Below are positions 13,165 through 24,748 of a DNA stretch of 64,000 nt, piece by piece. The notes below the pieces were generated by a model. That model searched no databases and was not told the origin of the DNA. It saw only the letters and a list, made by a program, of their open reading frames with translations. Position numbers and translations under genes: made by a program. Source of the DNA: Anadara kagoshimensis (taxonomy: Eukaryota > Mollusca > Bivalvia > Arcoida > Arcidae); the NCBI GenBank assembly GCA_021292105.1, contig CM037870.1, positions 3,581,058-3,645,057 on the forward strand, read 5' to 3'. The stretch's first letter is position 1. The number at the start of each line of letters is the position of its first letter.

Positions 13165-13345
13165 TGAATGGAAAAAATAAGAAAAAAATATTCCAAAAAC
13201 CCATATAATGCAAAATATTTTTAAAAATATGGAAAAATAAGAGAAAAAATTAAAACCCTAAGAATATAAAAATATTTGAAAAATATGGAAAATGAGAAAG
13301 AATATTTAAACCCTTAACAATAAAAAATATTTGAAAAAGTTCACT
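13165..13345 (+). repeat. AT-rich tandem repeat, about three ~65-bp units
   Basis: Units share 'aatatttgaaaaatatggaa', 'aatgagaaagaatat' and 'aaaccctaa'. They are degenerate. Confidence 0.5.
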
Positions 13346-14854
13346 TTAGTTCAGTAGAAAATACCACTGTTTCAAGTTATCCACGGATTGTTCTGTAAAT
13401 CTCCACATAGCAACTGCTGAAGTTCGAATCTCAGTAAGTGAATAAAGGCTTAACGGTATCGTACAATGCGTAAATCCTTGAATTTATATGTATAATGATA
13501 AAATTAACTGGTTTTTACTCTTTTTTACTGACACGTGCTCCTGTTGAAAGGGTTGTTCCAAATAAAGCATAGAAACCAACATATCACAACGGTTCTTTGT
13601 TGTTGAGGCAGTAGTGACATTGTTGCATTGTTACAAGCACTAGTATTGCTAAGTATTCAATATTTTCAATTTTTCAATTGACATACATTGGATTTTCATA
13701 AAACACAATCATTGATAAGTAAAAAAAAAATTTATATCCATAATCAGTTTTTTAGTGTTACAGGAATATGTAAGTAGTAAAATAAACTTAGAACTTTCTG
13801 GAATTTTATTTTCGGCGATTTCTATAATAAAAAAAATAAGTTATAACACAAAAAAATATACATCATTTAAAAATCATTGACAGCGAATAACATAAACATT
13901 CGAAATTGTTTGGTAAAACAGGTTCTTCCAGAAGTACTTAAAAAGCATCAGATTCGATTTTCTCATTTTATCCACTGCCTGTCTAGTTTCGAGTGTTGTA
14001 TTCCATCATATAATACCATGTTCAACTATCAAAGTGTTTTGTTTTGTTCCCAAAGTTTAACCAATATTTCCACAATCTTTAAAGATTATTCTTACACGAC
14101 TATGAATAAATTTAAAAAATTAGAAATATTCCTAAAAACATTAGTTTAGAAATAATAACTTTCGAATTTCATTTGAATTTTACACGTGCGGTGTAACTTT
14201 TATTTTCGATATTTTAGAATTGTTTTTAAACGAAATCAAATAAACAATTCACTAAATAATAATAATAATAGTAATAATAAATTTATTTGACGGAACTGCT
14301 CAAATAAGATTTTTCTTATATTCTAATGCAATGAAGGTACATTTTAACGATGTGTCGATTTTGTCCTAAAAGATGACAACATTTGAAAGCTTTAAATGAA
14401 TGAAAATATCAGTTGTTGTCCAATATTTTCTGAACTAAATATTAGTTAAATCAACGGCATTTGAAACAAATGTATTAAATGTCGATGGTTTAATGAATCT
14501 AATTCACTAATGCAATTATTTCCAGTCAATCAATATTTAAAAGAATCAAGGGAACATTGTGCAAAGAAAAAAACTATGTTGAAAGCATTTTGACGTACAG
14601 ACGAGGGACGAGGATTTTTCAAATATAATAAACACCATGAATCATCAGTAACCAAACTTTACATCTATTTGATTTTTATTTCAAATTGTATAATGTTTAA
14701 ATTTAAAAAAATTGCTACAAAATTCTCGACAATAGCCAAATTCAACTAAGAAATTACCTAAATTTACAGTTCGTATCAAAACAACACATATTCTTTATTT
14801 GTACTGCAACACTTTTGGCGAAGATGTACTTGACGTTACATAGTTTCACTAATT

Positions 14855-14995
14855 CTAATTTCACAAGAAGTGGGTGAAGCTAGCTAGACCGAAGGTGCTT
14901 ACCCTTCCAAAGCACCTGGTCTCACTTGCCATAGAAGAAGTTCATGTCCTTTACTTATTTTACCAGTTTTCAAATTTTTTACTTTTGTCATTTGC
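14855..14995 (-). repeat. DR1 fragment
   Basis: 'gctagctagaccgaaggtgc', 'ttacccttccaaagcacctg' and 'gtctcacttgcc' match the middle of the family in inverted orientation. Confidence 0.6.
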
Positions 14996-15763
14996 TGTGA
15001 CAACAGATTTCAAATGAAGTAATGACCAAACAATAATATTAAATTATTTTATCTAAGTTTCAAACGTTAAACTCAATATTTGTATATAACTATTACAAAG
15101 TTTTTTTGAAAAGTTTTATTTCCGGCCACATATGACCTACGAGACACTACATTGAAATATAGTTTGTCGATAAAAATTATTTTTAATTATAATTTGTTTA
15201 ATGCACTTCTAATTTAGAAAACATGAAAAAGAACAGACTCTATTTAATTGCGGAAATCTTCTTCTAAAGTTACACGTATCAAATAATTCTTTTGTTTGAT
15301 ATTAAGATGAATACTGGCGAATTATCACAATGATTGTCATAGCAATTTTCTTCATATTTAATGCATTTCGAAATAACTTCATCGCAATATAAATATGGCC
15401 ACTTAAATACGATGAGCACTTTATTCAACCTTTCTCCGTCTCATTGCAATCTGTCCCCTAAAACAAGAGAAAGAGTTTTCTTAAACCGTTAATCAATTTT
15501 ATCCGCTATAATAAATTAGTTAGATCCCGTTTACTACAGGAAAACGCCATTATTTTGATGCGAAATGGAAGGACGGATAAATTTGTTTTCCTATAAATTT
15601 TAAAACCGACTGAATGTTGAAGATATTAATAGCAGCATTAAGTAATTGTATCTGATTGAAAAGGACATCTAAAACAATTTAATCATTAAATACGAGGTAT
15701 GGAAAATCGGAAAACGGACAGCCTGAAAAGATTTACTGACACATAACATTGATCCACCCTATT

Positions 15764-15967
15764 CAGTATAGACCTGTCGAAAGTTTAACACCGAGATAAC
15801 GCATTGGTAAAGCACGTCCCTCGTCAGCTATATTTCGAAAGCATTGCGACAGAAACTCTCTCGAGAGGTTTCTAGCCATTTTCTAGTCACATCTTAGCCT
15901 CTTGGAAGCCGAATTTAAACTTCTTTTCGTTAGCTCAGTGTTAAACTTTCCACAGGTCTGTACTGTA
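15764..15967. mobile_element. MITE family B copy with ~35-bp inverted ends
   Basis: The left end CAGTATAGACCTGTCGAAAG continues as 'tttaacaccgagataacg'; the right end is its inversion, 'cgttagctcagtgttaaac' and 'ccacaggtctgtactgta'. The interior carries CTCTCGAGAG and 'ctagccattt', also seen in the 30207 copy. There is no coding capacity. Confidence 0.7.
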
Positions 15968-16730
15968 GAACATTATGTATAAAGCGTTATGGTGTTATTG
16001 GTATTGGTATTTGTTTTCATGATCGATGCATTTCCTCTTGACATTTTAATTTAAATTTAATTTTTTAAATTTATGTTTTTTAAGATTTTAAAATTTTTAA
16101 CATCGCATTTCATTAATGAACATTTAACCGTAATGAAATAAAGGAGTGACATTTTATTTTATTTTATTAATTAAAAGTTTCCTTTAATTATATAAATAAT
16201 AATAATTATGATGTGTATCCATTATGGATTTTTCATATAGATATTATGAATTTGATATTTTAAAATAAGGTAATAATGACAAACGAATATACTGCGACTA
16301 AGAAAGGTGAGGTCGGGTGGGGTGGAGGCTTATCCACCCAACTGAAATTGCCTTAATGATACATTTATCTGGAAGTGTTTATAGAAATCAATAAGTGACA
16401 ATTTATTTATTTATTTAAATTTATTTATTCAATTTTAATTCATTCATTTATTAGGTTAAAATATAAAGGTTATTCATTATTTATTCATTTTTAATTCATT
16501 CATTTATTAGGTTAAAATATAAAGCCGTAGTTAAATGTTAGACTGGGTTTATTGAGATAGAATATTGAAAAAAAACTTTATTCGGCATTGGAACTACGCC
16601 TCTTTTTTACACCAGTAACAATTGTTGAAGATACATGTATAAAGAATTTTATTTTATTTTCTAGATATAAAACTACTGGAGATATGTATTTTCTTTTCTA
16701 TTCTGATTTGTTTTCAATATGCAAAAAAGG

Positions 16731-16896
16731 ACGAGGATGATGATGGATGATTTACCAGTATTTATATAAGATGAATATTAGATTTTTCAAGGACTTCATC
16801 ATTTTATTATTTTTTTCGTGATGATGATAATGATGGATACTTTCTCAGTATTTATATTTGATTTTATCTTATATTTTCCAGGAACCTCATCATTTT
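16731..16896 (+). repeat. ~90-bp tandem duplication covering the Sp8/9 splice acceptor
   Basis: 'cagtatttatat' recurs at 16756 and 16846, and 'ttcatcatttta' at 16795 resembles 'ctcatcatttt' at 16886, which already lies inside the Sp exon. The upstream copy thus contains a decayed image of the acceptor and the first bases of the exon (TTTTTCAAGGACTTCATC against TTTTCCAGGAACCTCATC). Confidence 0.5.
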
Positions 16897-18138
16897 GGCG
16901 GTACACCTTTAGCTATGTTAGCAGCTCAGTGTAACAAGATCAGCAATAGAAGCCCTCCACCTCTGGCTGACGCAGCAGTTGGTAAAGGGTTCCACCCCTG
17001 GAAGAAACCACTACCGACCTTAACTAGCACTCCTAGTCCAATCTCATTCTCTGCTCACAAGGACGGAAGTTCAATTAATTCTGCAAATATGACGTCATCA
17101 GGACTTGGTTACTCGCGAGGTAGTGCAACCTCAAATTGTGTATCAAGCTATAACAGCGACATATTTTATCCGATGTCCACGCATGCGCAGTCAGAAAGTA
17201 CTCAGTCATCTTTATTACAAAAGATGCATAGTGAAAGTGGTATCACTGCGCCAACACTTAGTAACATGTATTCTCGAGTCCCGACTGTCACTGCACACCC
17301 GTACGAATCATGGCCGTTCAATATTTCATCAACGAATCCACATAATATAAAAACGGAAGTTACGTCATCAGTGAATGCGGCGTCTTCCTGGTGGGATGTT
17401 CACGCGTCACCGTCTAACTGGTTGAGTGATAGTTCAGCAGCGGTGGGATTACACTCTCAACTTTCATCGAATTACCCCGGTGCTGAGTATTCTATAGGAC
17501 ATGCTCTTGGTGGCAATACTCCGCCATTTCTTGCTTCAAGTCAACATTTGTTGCAGGATACGTACAAATCTATGATGCCACCTCAGAATGATATCAGTGC
17601 TTCGTCCGTTTCATCGCTTCAGCTCAGAACAGGATTGACCGGAATACCCAGCCCAAGATCACAAAGGCGCTATACAGGCCGTGCGACATGCGATTGTCCG
17701 AACTGCCAGGAGGCGGAGAGACTTGGTCCGGCAGCCGCTCATTTGAGAAAGAAAATAACTCACAACTGTCATATACCCGGATGTGGGAAAATATATAACA
17801 AATCTTCTCATTTAAAAGCTCATTTACGCTGGCATACGGGCGAGAGGCCATTTGTGTGTAACTGGTTATTTTGTGGAAAACGTTTTACTCGCTCTGATGA
17901 ATTACAGCGCCATCTACGCACGCATACAGGAGAAAAACGATTTGCATGTCCAGTGTGCAATAAACGCTTTATGCGTAGTGATCATTTAAGTAAACATACG
18001 AAAATTCACTCAAGTGAAAAGAAAACAAGCGGGTCGGATTCTGAGGATAGTCAAGAACAAAATAACATATCATCGCCTCAAACCGCTTCCGGAAATGTCC
18101 GACAACTTCCGAACAGGAACAACGAACCAATGAAATAA
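16882..18138 (+). CDS. Sp8/9-like zinc-finger transcription factor, terminal coding exon
   Basis: Sp-family nuclear transcription factor that would bind GC/GT boxes; vertebrate Sp8/Sp9 act in limb and neural patterning downstream of Wnt and FGF signals. The exon starts after a TTTTCCAG acceptor (AG at 16880-16881), in phase 0, and encodes 418 residues to TAA at 18136. Exon residues 8-20 are the Sp box, [13 protein letters not shown], followed by GKGFHPWKK. Residues 270-275 are the buttonhead box CDCPNC. Three C2H2 fingers span about 296-318, 326-348 and 356-376, with helix contacts KHA, RER and RHK as in Sp1-type proteins. The tail has an acidic SGSDSEDSQ run. The region between is rich in Ser, Thr and Pro. 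[13 protein letters not shown] matches Sp9 (EPRFGTTPLAML), where a very short first exon precedes it; that exon was not found here, so the protein is incomplete at its N terminus. Sp8 versus Sp9 cannot be separated, as one pre-duplication gene is expected in molluscs. Confidence 0.95.
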   Translation, partial: EPHHFGGTPLAMLAAQCNKISNRSPPPLADAAVGKGFHPWKKPLPTLTSTPSPISFSAHKDGSSINSANMTSSGLGYSRGSATSNCVSSYNSDIFYPMSTHAQSESTQSSLLQKMHSESGITAPTLSNMYSRVPTVTAHPYESWPFNISSTNPHNIKTEVTSSVNAASSWWDVHASPSNWLSDSSAAVGLHSQLSSNYPGAEYSIGHALGGNTPPFLASSQHLLQDTYKSMMPPQNDISASSVSSLQLRTGLTGIPSPRSQRRYTGRATCDCPNCQEAERLGPAAAHLRKKITHNCHIPGCGKIYNKSSHLKAHLRWHTGERPFVCNWLFCGKRFTRSDELQRHLRTHTGEKRFACPVCNKRFMRSDHLSKHTKIHSSEKKTSGSDSEDSQEQNNISSPQTASGNVRQLPNRNNEPMK

Positions 18139-18456
18139 TCGAAAAAAGAAAATGTTGAATTATGTTCAGTTTTATGGATTTAAATGATATTGAATGACGT
18201 TATATTTAACGATTCTTATTATTATAATTTTTCATAATCGAGAATGTTTTTAATTATTATAAATTGATTTAGAAATATTTTATTTCAGGATAAAAAATGA
18301 AAAATCGTTGTGTTTTAGTGTTTATATATATCTTGTGACTTTTCTCGAGTTCAGTGAATCGAAAGGTACCGAGGACTTGTAAAACACTGTATTGTATAAC
18401 TATTTTTTCTCTAGTTGTATGAAGAATTTATTTATGAACTTAAAATTAGAACATTA

Positions 18457-18688
18457 CTGGAAACGTGGTTATTTTCACGTGGTGTAAAGTTTCGTTATTT
18501 TTTAGAATTAAAAAAATTGCTAAAATGACCCTCCAGAAAATTAAAGCAAGTCATATTTCATAAGCTTCGAACAAGAATAATTATCAAATCGCGAAATATC
18601 GCCCTCGTCGCGAAATGCCAACAATTTCATTTCGCAAAAATTTGCACTCGCGAAACTTGAATTAGCACTTGCCAAAATAACCACGTTT
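18457..18688. mobile_element. ~230-bp MITE within the Sp8/9 3' UTR
   Basis: The left end 'aaacgtggttattttcacg' is mirrored by the right end 'gccaaaataaccacgttt', and 'gtaaagtttcg' by 'cgcgaaacttgaatt'. The sequence ACATTA stands on both sides (18451 and 18689) and may be a target duplication. The right half holds several 'tcgcgaaa' words. Confidence 0.6.
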
Positions 18689-18835
18689 ACATTATGTATT
18701 TGTTGTTGACCTATTTTATATTGTTTTGTTTTTCTTCAAATAAGTGCTCTTATTTGAGACGTCGTTTCCTATTTTGTAATTATTATAATTATTGTTTTTT
18801 GGTTTCTGACCATGGAAGTGGATTTCATTGTTCTC

Positions 18836-18841
18836 AATAAA
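18836..18841 (+). terminator. Polyadenylation signal AATAAA, Sp8/9
   Basis: A canonical hexamer about 700 bp after the Sp8/9 stop codon. The cleavage site is not identifiable from sequence alone. Confidence 0.5.
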
Positions 18842-19004
18842 AATACCGAAATATCTTTTTTAATTATTTAGAATTTCAATTCAGAAATTAGTAATGCATT
18901 CTTCCATTCCGCTTAAAAAAGAATTCAATTTAAACAACTTTCAAAAAGTTTTATGACCGTCATCGCAATATTGTGGAGAAGTATCATGTCCATATTCCTT
19001 TCAT

Positions 19005-19085
19005 TTACACATGATAAATGTAGCTAGCTAGGCAGCAGATTCTTGCCTTTCCAGAGCATCCGATCTCGCTTCCCTGGTGATAAAT
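19005..19085 (-). repeat. DR1 fragment
   Basis: 'gtagctagctaggcagcaga', 'gcctttccagagcatccg' and 'tcgcttccctggtg' match the middle of the family. Confidence 0.55.
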
Positions 19086-19439
19086 ACCAAAATATCTTAG
19101 AACTTTATCTTTTTGTTTTGCCAATACAAGCCTACGGCTTTCTAAATGACAAAAAAAAGAATGCACCTATTAAAACAACATTAGTTTGAATCGTTGTAAA
19201 AGTAACCAGGCTTCAGCAGTGAAACATTAATTCATCGTCAGATACATTTAAGCTGTTTCGCAGTATTGCAACCATGCACGTTAAAAAAGAGCAAAATGCC
19301 TCGAAGATATGTTTCATGGAAGGTGGCAATTAGTTACTCGCTTCAAATTCGTGATGTATATATTGCACTGCATTGGAGACTCTTCTATGACTGACTGAAG
19401 AGTAGGAAAGGGTAAAAAACAGACTGACACTTGGAACGG

Positions 19440-19632
19440 AGTGTAATAACAGTTCTTACTAACAGTCAAGATTCTTTCACTTACAATGAGTTTGAAAACC
19501 ACCGATCTTCAGTAAGCAAACTGACAAATTTTCTCACACTAGGATGTGGCCTAAAGTGGGGTTCGAACCAAGGCGGTGAGAGGAGCTGTGATCTGTAATC
19601 GCGTTTAGACCACTCAGCCATAGAGCTCTCGG
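19440..19632 (-). mobile_element. tRNA-derived SINE (Ser/Leu-like head)
   Basis: Read on the minus strand, the head has an A box TGGCTGAGTGGTC and a B box GGTTCGAACCC, followed by a body with 'gtgagaaaatttgtcagttt'. The same body occurs on the minus strand at 49006-49180, and a weaker one at 60315-60500. It is not a functional tRNA: the acceptor stem does not close and no CCA-side pairing is visible. Confidence 0.6.
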
Positions 19633-19650
19633 ACATAAATGGACAAAATA

Positions 19651-19829
19651 CAGTCCAACCTGTCTTAGAGGCCACCACTATATAAGGGTCACCTGCTTAT
19701 AAAGGCCATTAGAATTATATCTCAATTGTTCTTTATTCATATAATTTGAATCTGTATATAAAGGCCACCTGCCAATAAAGGCCACTTTTACTGGTTCCCT
19801 TCGGTGGCCTTTATAGACAGGTTTGACTG
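19651..19829. mobile_element. MITE family C copy, pogo/Tc1-mariner-like
   Basis: 179 bp, flanked by TA on both sides. The left end CAGTCCAACCTGTCTTAGAG and the right end, the inversion of CAGTCAAACCTGTCTATAAA, both start CAGT next to TA, as in Tc1/mariner-type elements. Subterminal 'aaaggccac' words repeat inside. Other copies: 49674-50047 (interrupted), 53535-53696 and 62934-63065. Confidence 0.75.
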
Positions 19830-20754
19830 TAAAACAAAAGATGGGAAGGATAAATAACTTAAAATCGGTCATCCAAAAAACGGTTTAAAAAGATGTTTAA
19901 AGAACCAGACCAACTGCTCAAAACCTTACCATTTCCGGTATGATTGGAGATGTTCATCTTGTCGTTCACCATTCGATTAAATACCAAAAACTGTTTATTT
20001 TACAATAGACTATGCAAAAACATGATACAATACAAAGGAAATACGAAAACCAGACAAGATAAACAATATCAAGAGCACTGATTCAAAACACACGCCTTTA
20101 GGTAAACACTGCGTATAATGACACAATTATACACTGTATGGGTTTTCAGTGCACGTCTACTAGACTTCACTATCCTCTCCAATAAAGCAGTCTTCTTGTA
20201 AGCGAAAAGTTATTGAATTTATCATTAGGATTTTTCAAATCACAGACGCTGTAATTGGGCTTTGCAAAGATTGCCAACTACAACAGAACACCTGTTGTGG
20301 TGTGCACCTGGTTGCTCTTACAATATACACCAAGAACAAGTTTTTCAGCATTAACTTTTCACACATGTACTACATCAAACTTGTTAGGTTCGCATTTCGG
20401 ATCTTTTGTACGAGTTATTTACGGCAATCATACTTACGTAATATTTCTACATGAATTATTTCTTTACAAAATAAATGAATTTTTTCCAATGTATTACTAT
20501 TTGCTCAATATATGACATTTCTCTTTTTATAGTACTAATTGGAAATATTTGTTCAATACAGTTTTTGCCAAAGATACAAATGGAAAAGTTGGTTTTTTTA
20601 TGTTTTCTGAAATGCTTAAAATGGAAAAAGTTTAAAAATCATTATACTTAGTGAGATGCATATTTTAAATTGTGAAGATCCTGGAACATGCAGGCTTTAA
20701 ATGTGTTCAAAAGCAGTGTATCAACTACATGTATGTCTACCAGTTTTATCAACC

Positions 20755-20985
20755 ACAAGCACACCGATCCAAATTCAAATCACAATCCTAAAAGCAAAGG
20801 ACAATCTTTAAAAACTAGCAAAATTAAGTAATGTGTATTGCAGCAACAACAACGGAATATTTCATTACATGGATTTCTTATTGCATTATCATACCGAATC
20901 ATGTTCAAATTGCAATCCCAAAATCAAAGAAAAAACTCTGAAAACTTGAAAATTAAGTAAACACAGAAACTTCAATCAGGGATTA
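20755..20985 (+). repeat. Two separated DR1 left halves
   Basis: 'caaattcaaatcacaatcct' and, 130 bp on, 'gttcaaattgcaatcccaaa' each lead into 'aaaactagcaaaattaagta' type text. Confidence 0.5.
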
Positions 20986-23403
20986 TTAACCCTCATAATT
21001 GTCTGTCAATCCACGAAATCATTGTTATTAGGCTCTTAACTGGTTCTGATTAAACTCTTAACCTTACGTGTCCAAAACTATTCCATTGTTATCTGAATAT
21101 GTCTAGTTGAACTAGCATCCAAACAACAGTAGTAGTGCTGACAGACACCGTCTTGCATATCGCTAATAGAACATACGCACAGTCGTAGCCAATTCTTTAT
21201 GTTGTGCAAAATCAGCAACGGCAACGGCAGCAACAGATCATTTCATGAAATGATAATTATCTACTTACGTGGTTGTGTTATATTGCAACACCAGAACGAC
21301 TAGTCACGTTCGACAACAATATTTCAATATCCCTTCAAATTAATTTAATTTTCAGGAACAAAATTAGTTTAAGTTTTTAAGACTGCATTGAAGATTTCAC
21401 CATGACTGACTAGCTGAATATCTTCAATTTAAACGGATATTTTAGTTGACATATTTCTGGGAGATTGTGATAATGAGTCAACTTTATTTATTTTGGCTTT
21501 CTTCAACAATTCTGGCTGCGCATCTACGTCAGAGGCTCGACAGAAAGTTTGGGTAGCCCTCACTTAGTATACACCAGCATTTAGCAGATGTTAGAATACA
21601 AAGAAAATGTGAAAAAGATGTCTGTCAAACTTTAAACTTGTACTTGTGGATTGGGTTTTCGTACTAAAATTGCATTTGATTTGTAGTTGCTGAGAATACT
21701 GTTACGAAAATTTCCAACCATTGACCATTAATTTTGAAAACAAACTAAGTCAGGAAACCGGAAGTTAATGTTCAAAAGTTTTGTTTCGGACGGACAGATG
21801 GACGGAAGGACAGAGGTAAAACAATATACCCATCTTCTTCGAAGTAGGGCTGTAATTATAAAATTCAATGACATTTTGTTGATGTACAAAAGAACATATT
21901 TCAACGATTTTCCTATTTTTCAGCCATATTGGACGTCATCTTGAATTTTACAAAATGCTCAACGGTGACAGCGTGGCATCAACTTGATTCAAGATCAGAT
22001 ACACATATACTCATACTATTCAACAAAAAACAAACTATAGACCAAATTTTTAGGTTTGGAGAAAATATGGGGTTTCTCTGCCGGACTATAAGCCCATTTT
22101 CAGAAATCTTTATTTTATATAAACATTTCTTGTTTTTTTTTATTTGGTTTTTCAATCCTGTTAGAAATTTAAAACGCTGCTACTTACATCATACATGCCA
22201 AATTGCTGGAACAGAAATAATTGACATTACGCGTACATATGCATAAGCAAAATCTGAATATCGCATTTTATCAGTGGTTATAATTATGGCCATATAAGTA
22301 ATTAAATTTGGTCTTAAACAGAGTTCAATAGAACAAATATGTAATAGGTGTAAATATTCTATTATGAGACTTTCTATTACATTTCAAATCTTAGATTTCC
22401 AGAATACGTCATCCGTCATGAAATAAAATGTCAAGATCTTTTGAAATACAAATAAACATTGTATTTTTGTGGAGGGGTATGGTTCGACAATTTGCAATAG
22501 TATGCCATCTACGTAGGCAGTGGTAATGAGCTTAGTATTGCAATGTTACAGTGTTATTTATTTATTGTGCATCTTTTGAAACTCTACCAGCTGATTTTCT
22601 TGTTACATATACCGATTTAACCACATTACATATCAGTAATGATGTTATCGTATTTCCTAGATTTATTCACTTTGGAATTTTGTATCCATCATTCTTCCAA
22701 ATGCGCATAGAAAATGATACGGATATATATATTTCAATTTACTGTAGGAACCACTGTGACTGTGACAGTGAAATTCTCTTTATATCCATAGAAAATCAAA
22801 TAAATTTCAATAAAGTTCGATATTTTTCACTTACTTGTACCTAGTCGTAACAGGAAATCTGTATGCGCATCCGCGATTGTCATAAAGTATGTCTGTAAAA
22901 AGGAAAATGTTGGCGGTTTTGGGATTTTACAAACGGTGCAACAAATGCATGGTAATCCAGAATCATAGCTAAAATCGTAAACCCTACTGTCTCTGGTTTA
23001 AACGGAGATGCTCATCTTTTCGGTCACTATCGAAAATTCAATACACCTGCATGCAAGGTTGTTCAATATCAATCGGCTAGCATTTTTATCAATATAATAA
23101 TTAGAGTAATTGGTCTCTTGTTCTAATAGGCAACTCCCTAGGGGAATTGCGTTTGTGAGATACCATGACGAATTCATTTCTAAAAAGAACTTCAGCAAAT
23201 ATTAGTCACACCATTCTATCCCTTTAAACTTTGCCACCTCGCTTGTCGTCCACAGTATTTTGAAATCCAAAAACATTTTTCTTCTATGTTTTGTTTTATA
23301 ACCCACCAAATTTATCACTAAGATCCCGTTTATCTATTCACTCAACCACTAGTTCTTTTAATTTTCTCGTAAAGTCGAATTCATTAACATTATGAACTAC
23401 CGT

Positions 23404-23545
23404 AGTAAGTTACTACATATAGCTACAAGAATTTTTACGACATATAGCGTGTCCTTGCTACATATAGCGTGTCCTTACTACATTTGGCGTACATTTCTTA
23501 CTATATTTATAGCGGTGTTCCTACATATAGCGTAGTTACTATATA
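23404..23545 (+). repeat. Degenerate ~20-bp tandem repeat
   Basis: 'ctacatatagcgtgtcctt' and variants recur six or so times directly left of the hAT-like element at 23550. Confidence 0.55.
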
Positions 23546-23549
23546 TAGT

Positions 23550-23851
23550 CAGTGGCGGATCCAAGATTTTATGTTAGGGGGGCACACTGACAAATTTTTA
23601 ATTTGTGTTTGGGGACAAAAGCTATATAGAGCAGTCCTTACCCCATGTTATAGTGTGGTGAAGAGGCTGCGACATCGTTCAATGGGAAATTAGGGGACTT
23701 CAAATTTTTATTGTCAGTTTCACGCAAAGGATTTTAAGAAAAGCATTCTTCTATGGTGTTTTTTGGCATATGCATCTACGATTTTATCCAGATCAAGGGG
23801 TATATCTTCATTATTATGAATACCCGAAAATTTTAGGTGGATCCGCGCCTG
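23550..23851. mobile_element. hAT-like non-autonomous element, 5-bp target duplication
   Basis: 302 bp. The ends CAGTGGCGGATCCA and (inverted) CAGGCGCGGATCCA match at 12 of 14 positions, and ATAGT is duplicated exactly at 23545-23549 and 23852-23856. CAG-starting ends with GGATCC are typical of widespread hAT-derived elements. It has no transposase. Confidence 0.75.
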
Positions 23852-24182
23852 ATAGTGGTTCGAAAATCCCTTATAATATCAATATTTAACAGAACAATTA
23901 GTGACAATAAATCCAAAGGCGACATTGGATCAATGTTTGACTGTACTATGTGGCACCTACAAATGGCGCAGCATGCATATAAGCCAAAAATCTTGTGCTT
24001 GCGCATTTTTTTTATATTTAAAAAAACATTAATTCATTATGTCATTTGTCATTCTGTCAATTGTCATTCTGTCAATTGTCATTTACAATAAACAAATGTT
24101 TTCCTGTATTGAAAACCTGTGGACATGGAAAACAAAAGTAAAAATTCACTAGATTTTGCTTCTTTTTTTTTAAATTTTTCAG

Positions 24183-24373
24183 GGGAGCATTGTAACAACT
24201 CCTATAATGAAGTCCGAACTTCATTAGGCGTTGGACTTAATCAGGAGTTGTCACAAAGCATACTCCCGGGCTCTCCTCGCGTAAACGCACCTGCATCAGA
24301 CTTACACACAAATGTTTTGCTGGCTACACCAATGCCTACAATGTATTATGAAGTCCCAATGCTGCTGCCGTAA
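24183..24373 (+). CDS. Orphan terminal-exon candidate, 62 codons
   Basis: A run of T residues ending in TTTTTCAG (AG at 24181-24182) is followed by a 191-bp open stretch ending in TAA at 24371. If spliced, two bases complete a split codon and the peptide begins after it as EHCNNSYNEVRTSLG and ends YYEVPMLLP. G+C content is clearly above the surrounding DNA and stays balanced across codon positions by eye. I do not recognise the protein. It lies 6 kb downstream of the Sp8/9 stop on the same strand, so it could be an alternative last exon of that gene, the last exon of an unseen gene, or chance. No AATAAA follows closely. Transcript data would decide. Confidence 0.35.
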
Positions 24374-24655
24374 TAACACCATATTGTATATATACTGAAC
24401 TATGTTGTTATTTGATATATTTTGGAAGATGAAGGCGGCACCGGTTATTGGAATAATGGCAAAGGACTAAATCAAAATGTCAAATAGTGAAACAGTTATA
24501 ACACATCTTATATCAAAGGTGTTTCTTGTAACCAACTATTACTTCAACAGAAGCAATGTAAACCTAATAGGTATCCTATTTAACAATGACAAATCTTCTA
24601 AATGGCAAGTGGGTTGATCGACGCTTCTGTCGAGCCAAATGTTTTACCTTGCCTT

Positions 24656-24748
24656 ACCTACACACCTACACACATTTCTTTGCCTTTTAACCTACACACC
24701 TACACACATTTCTTTGCCCTTTAACCTACACACCTACACATATTTCAG
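24656..24748 (+). repeat. Three ~37-bp tandem units
   Basis: 'cctacacacctacacacatt' plus 'tctttgccttttaa' is repeated; the third unit is truncated. Confidence 0.8.

Larger units (their letters stand above)
3917..16730. other. Gene-free flank or first intron upstream of the Sp8/9 exon
   Basis: No conserved protein, RNA gene or convincing exon was recognised. Reading frames here are short and composition-driven. The stretch holds the MITEs and dispersed repeats listed separately, small direct duplications (12050-12175, two copies of a ~60-bp unit; 16435-16523, two copies of a 35-bp unit) and two stretches without recognisable repeats that are dense in transcription-factor-like words (9600-9900 and 12370-12560). 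Because the Sp exon begins with a splice acceptor, some or all of this interval may be intron. Confidence 0.6.
18139..18860 (+). other. Probable 3' UTR of Sp8/9
   Basis: Non-coding sequence follows the stop codon up to an AATAAA at 18836-18841, the first canonical polyadenylation signal downstream. The UTR would contain the 18457-18688 inverted-repeat element. Confidence 0.5.
18900..24182. other. Gene-free interval downstream of Sp8/9
   Basis: Apart from the repeats listed individually I see no gene. Reading frames up to about 105 codons (for example 21929-22246) have AT-driven composition and no recognisable motif. Around 21785-21862 there is a short (GACGGACA)-type stretch followed by a small hairpin (CCATCTTCTTCGAAGTAGGG), the end of a common mollusc repeat. 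Confidence 0.6.

Noticed and set aside
19568-19625. A tRNA-Ser/Leu gene on the minus strand
   Set aside because: A and B boxes are good but the acceptor stem does not pair, and a SINE body follows directly.
22551-22844. A 97-codon plus-strand frame
   Set aside because: No motif, no splice context, and base composition like the surrounding non-coding DNA.
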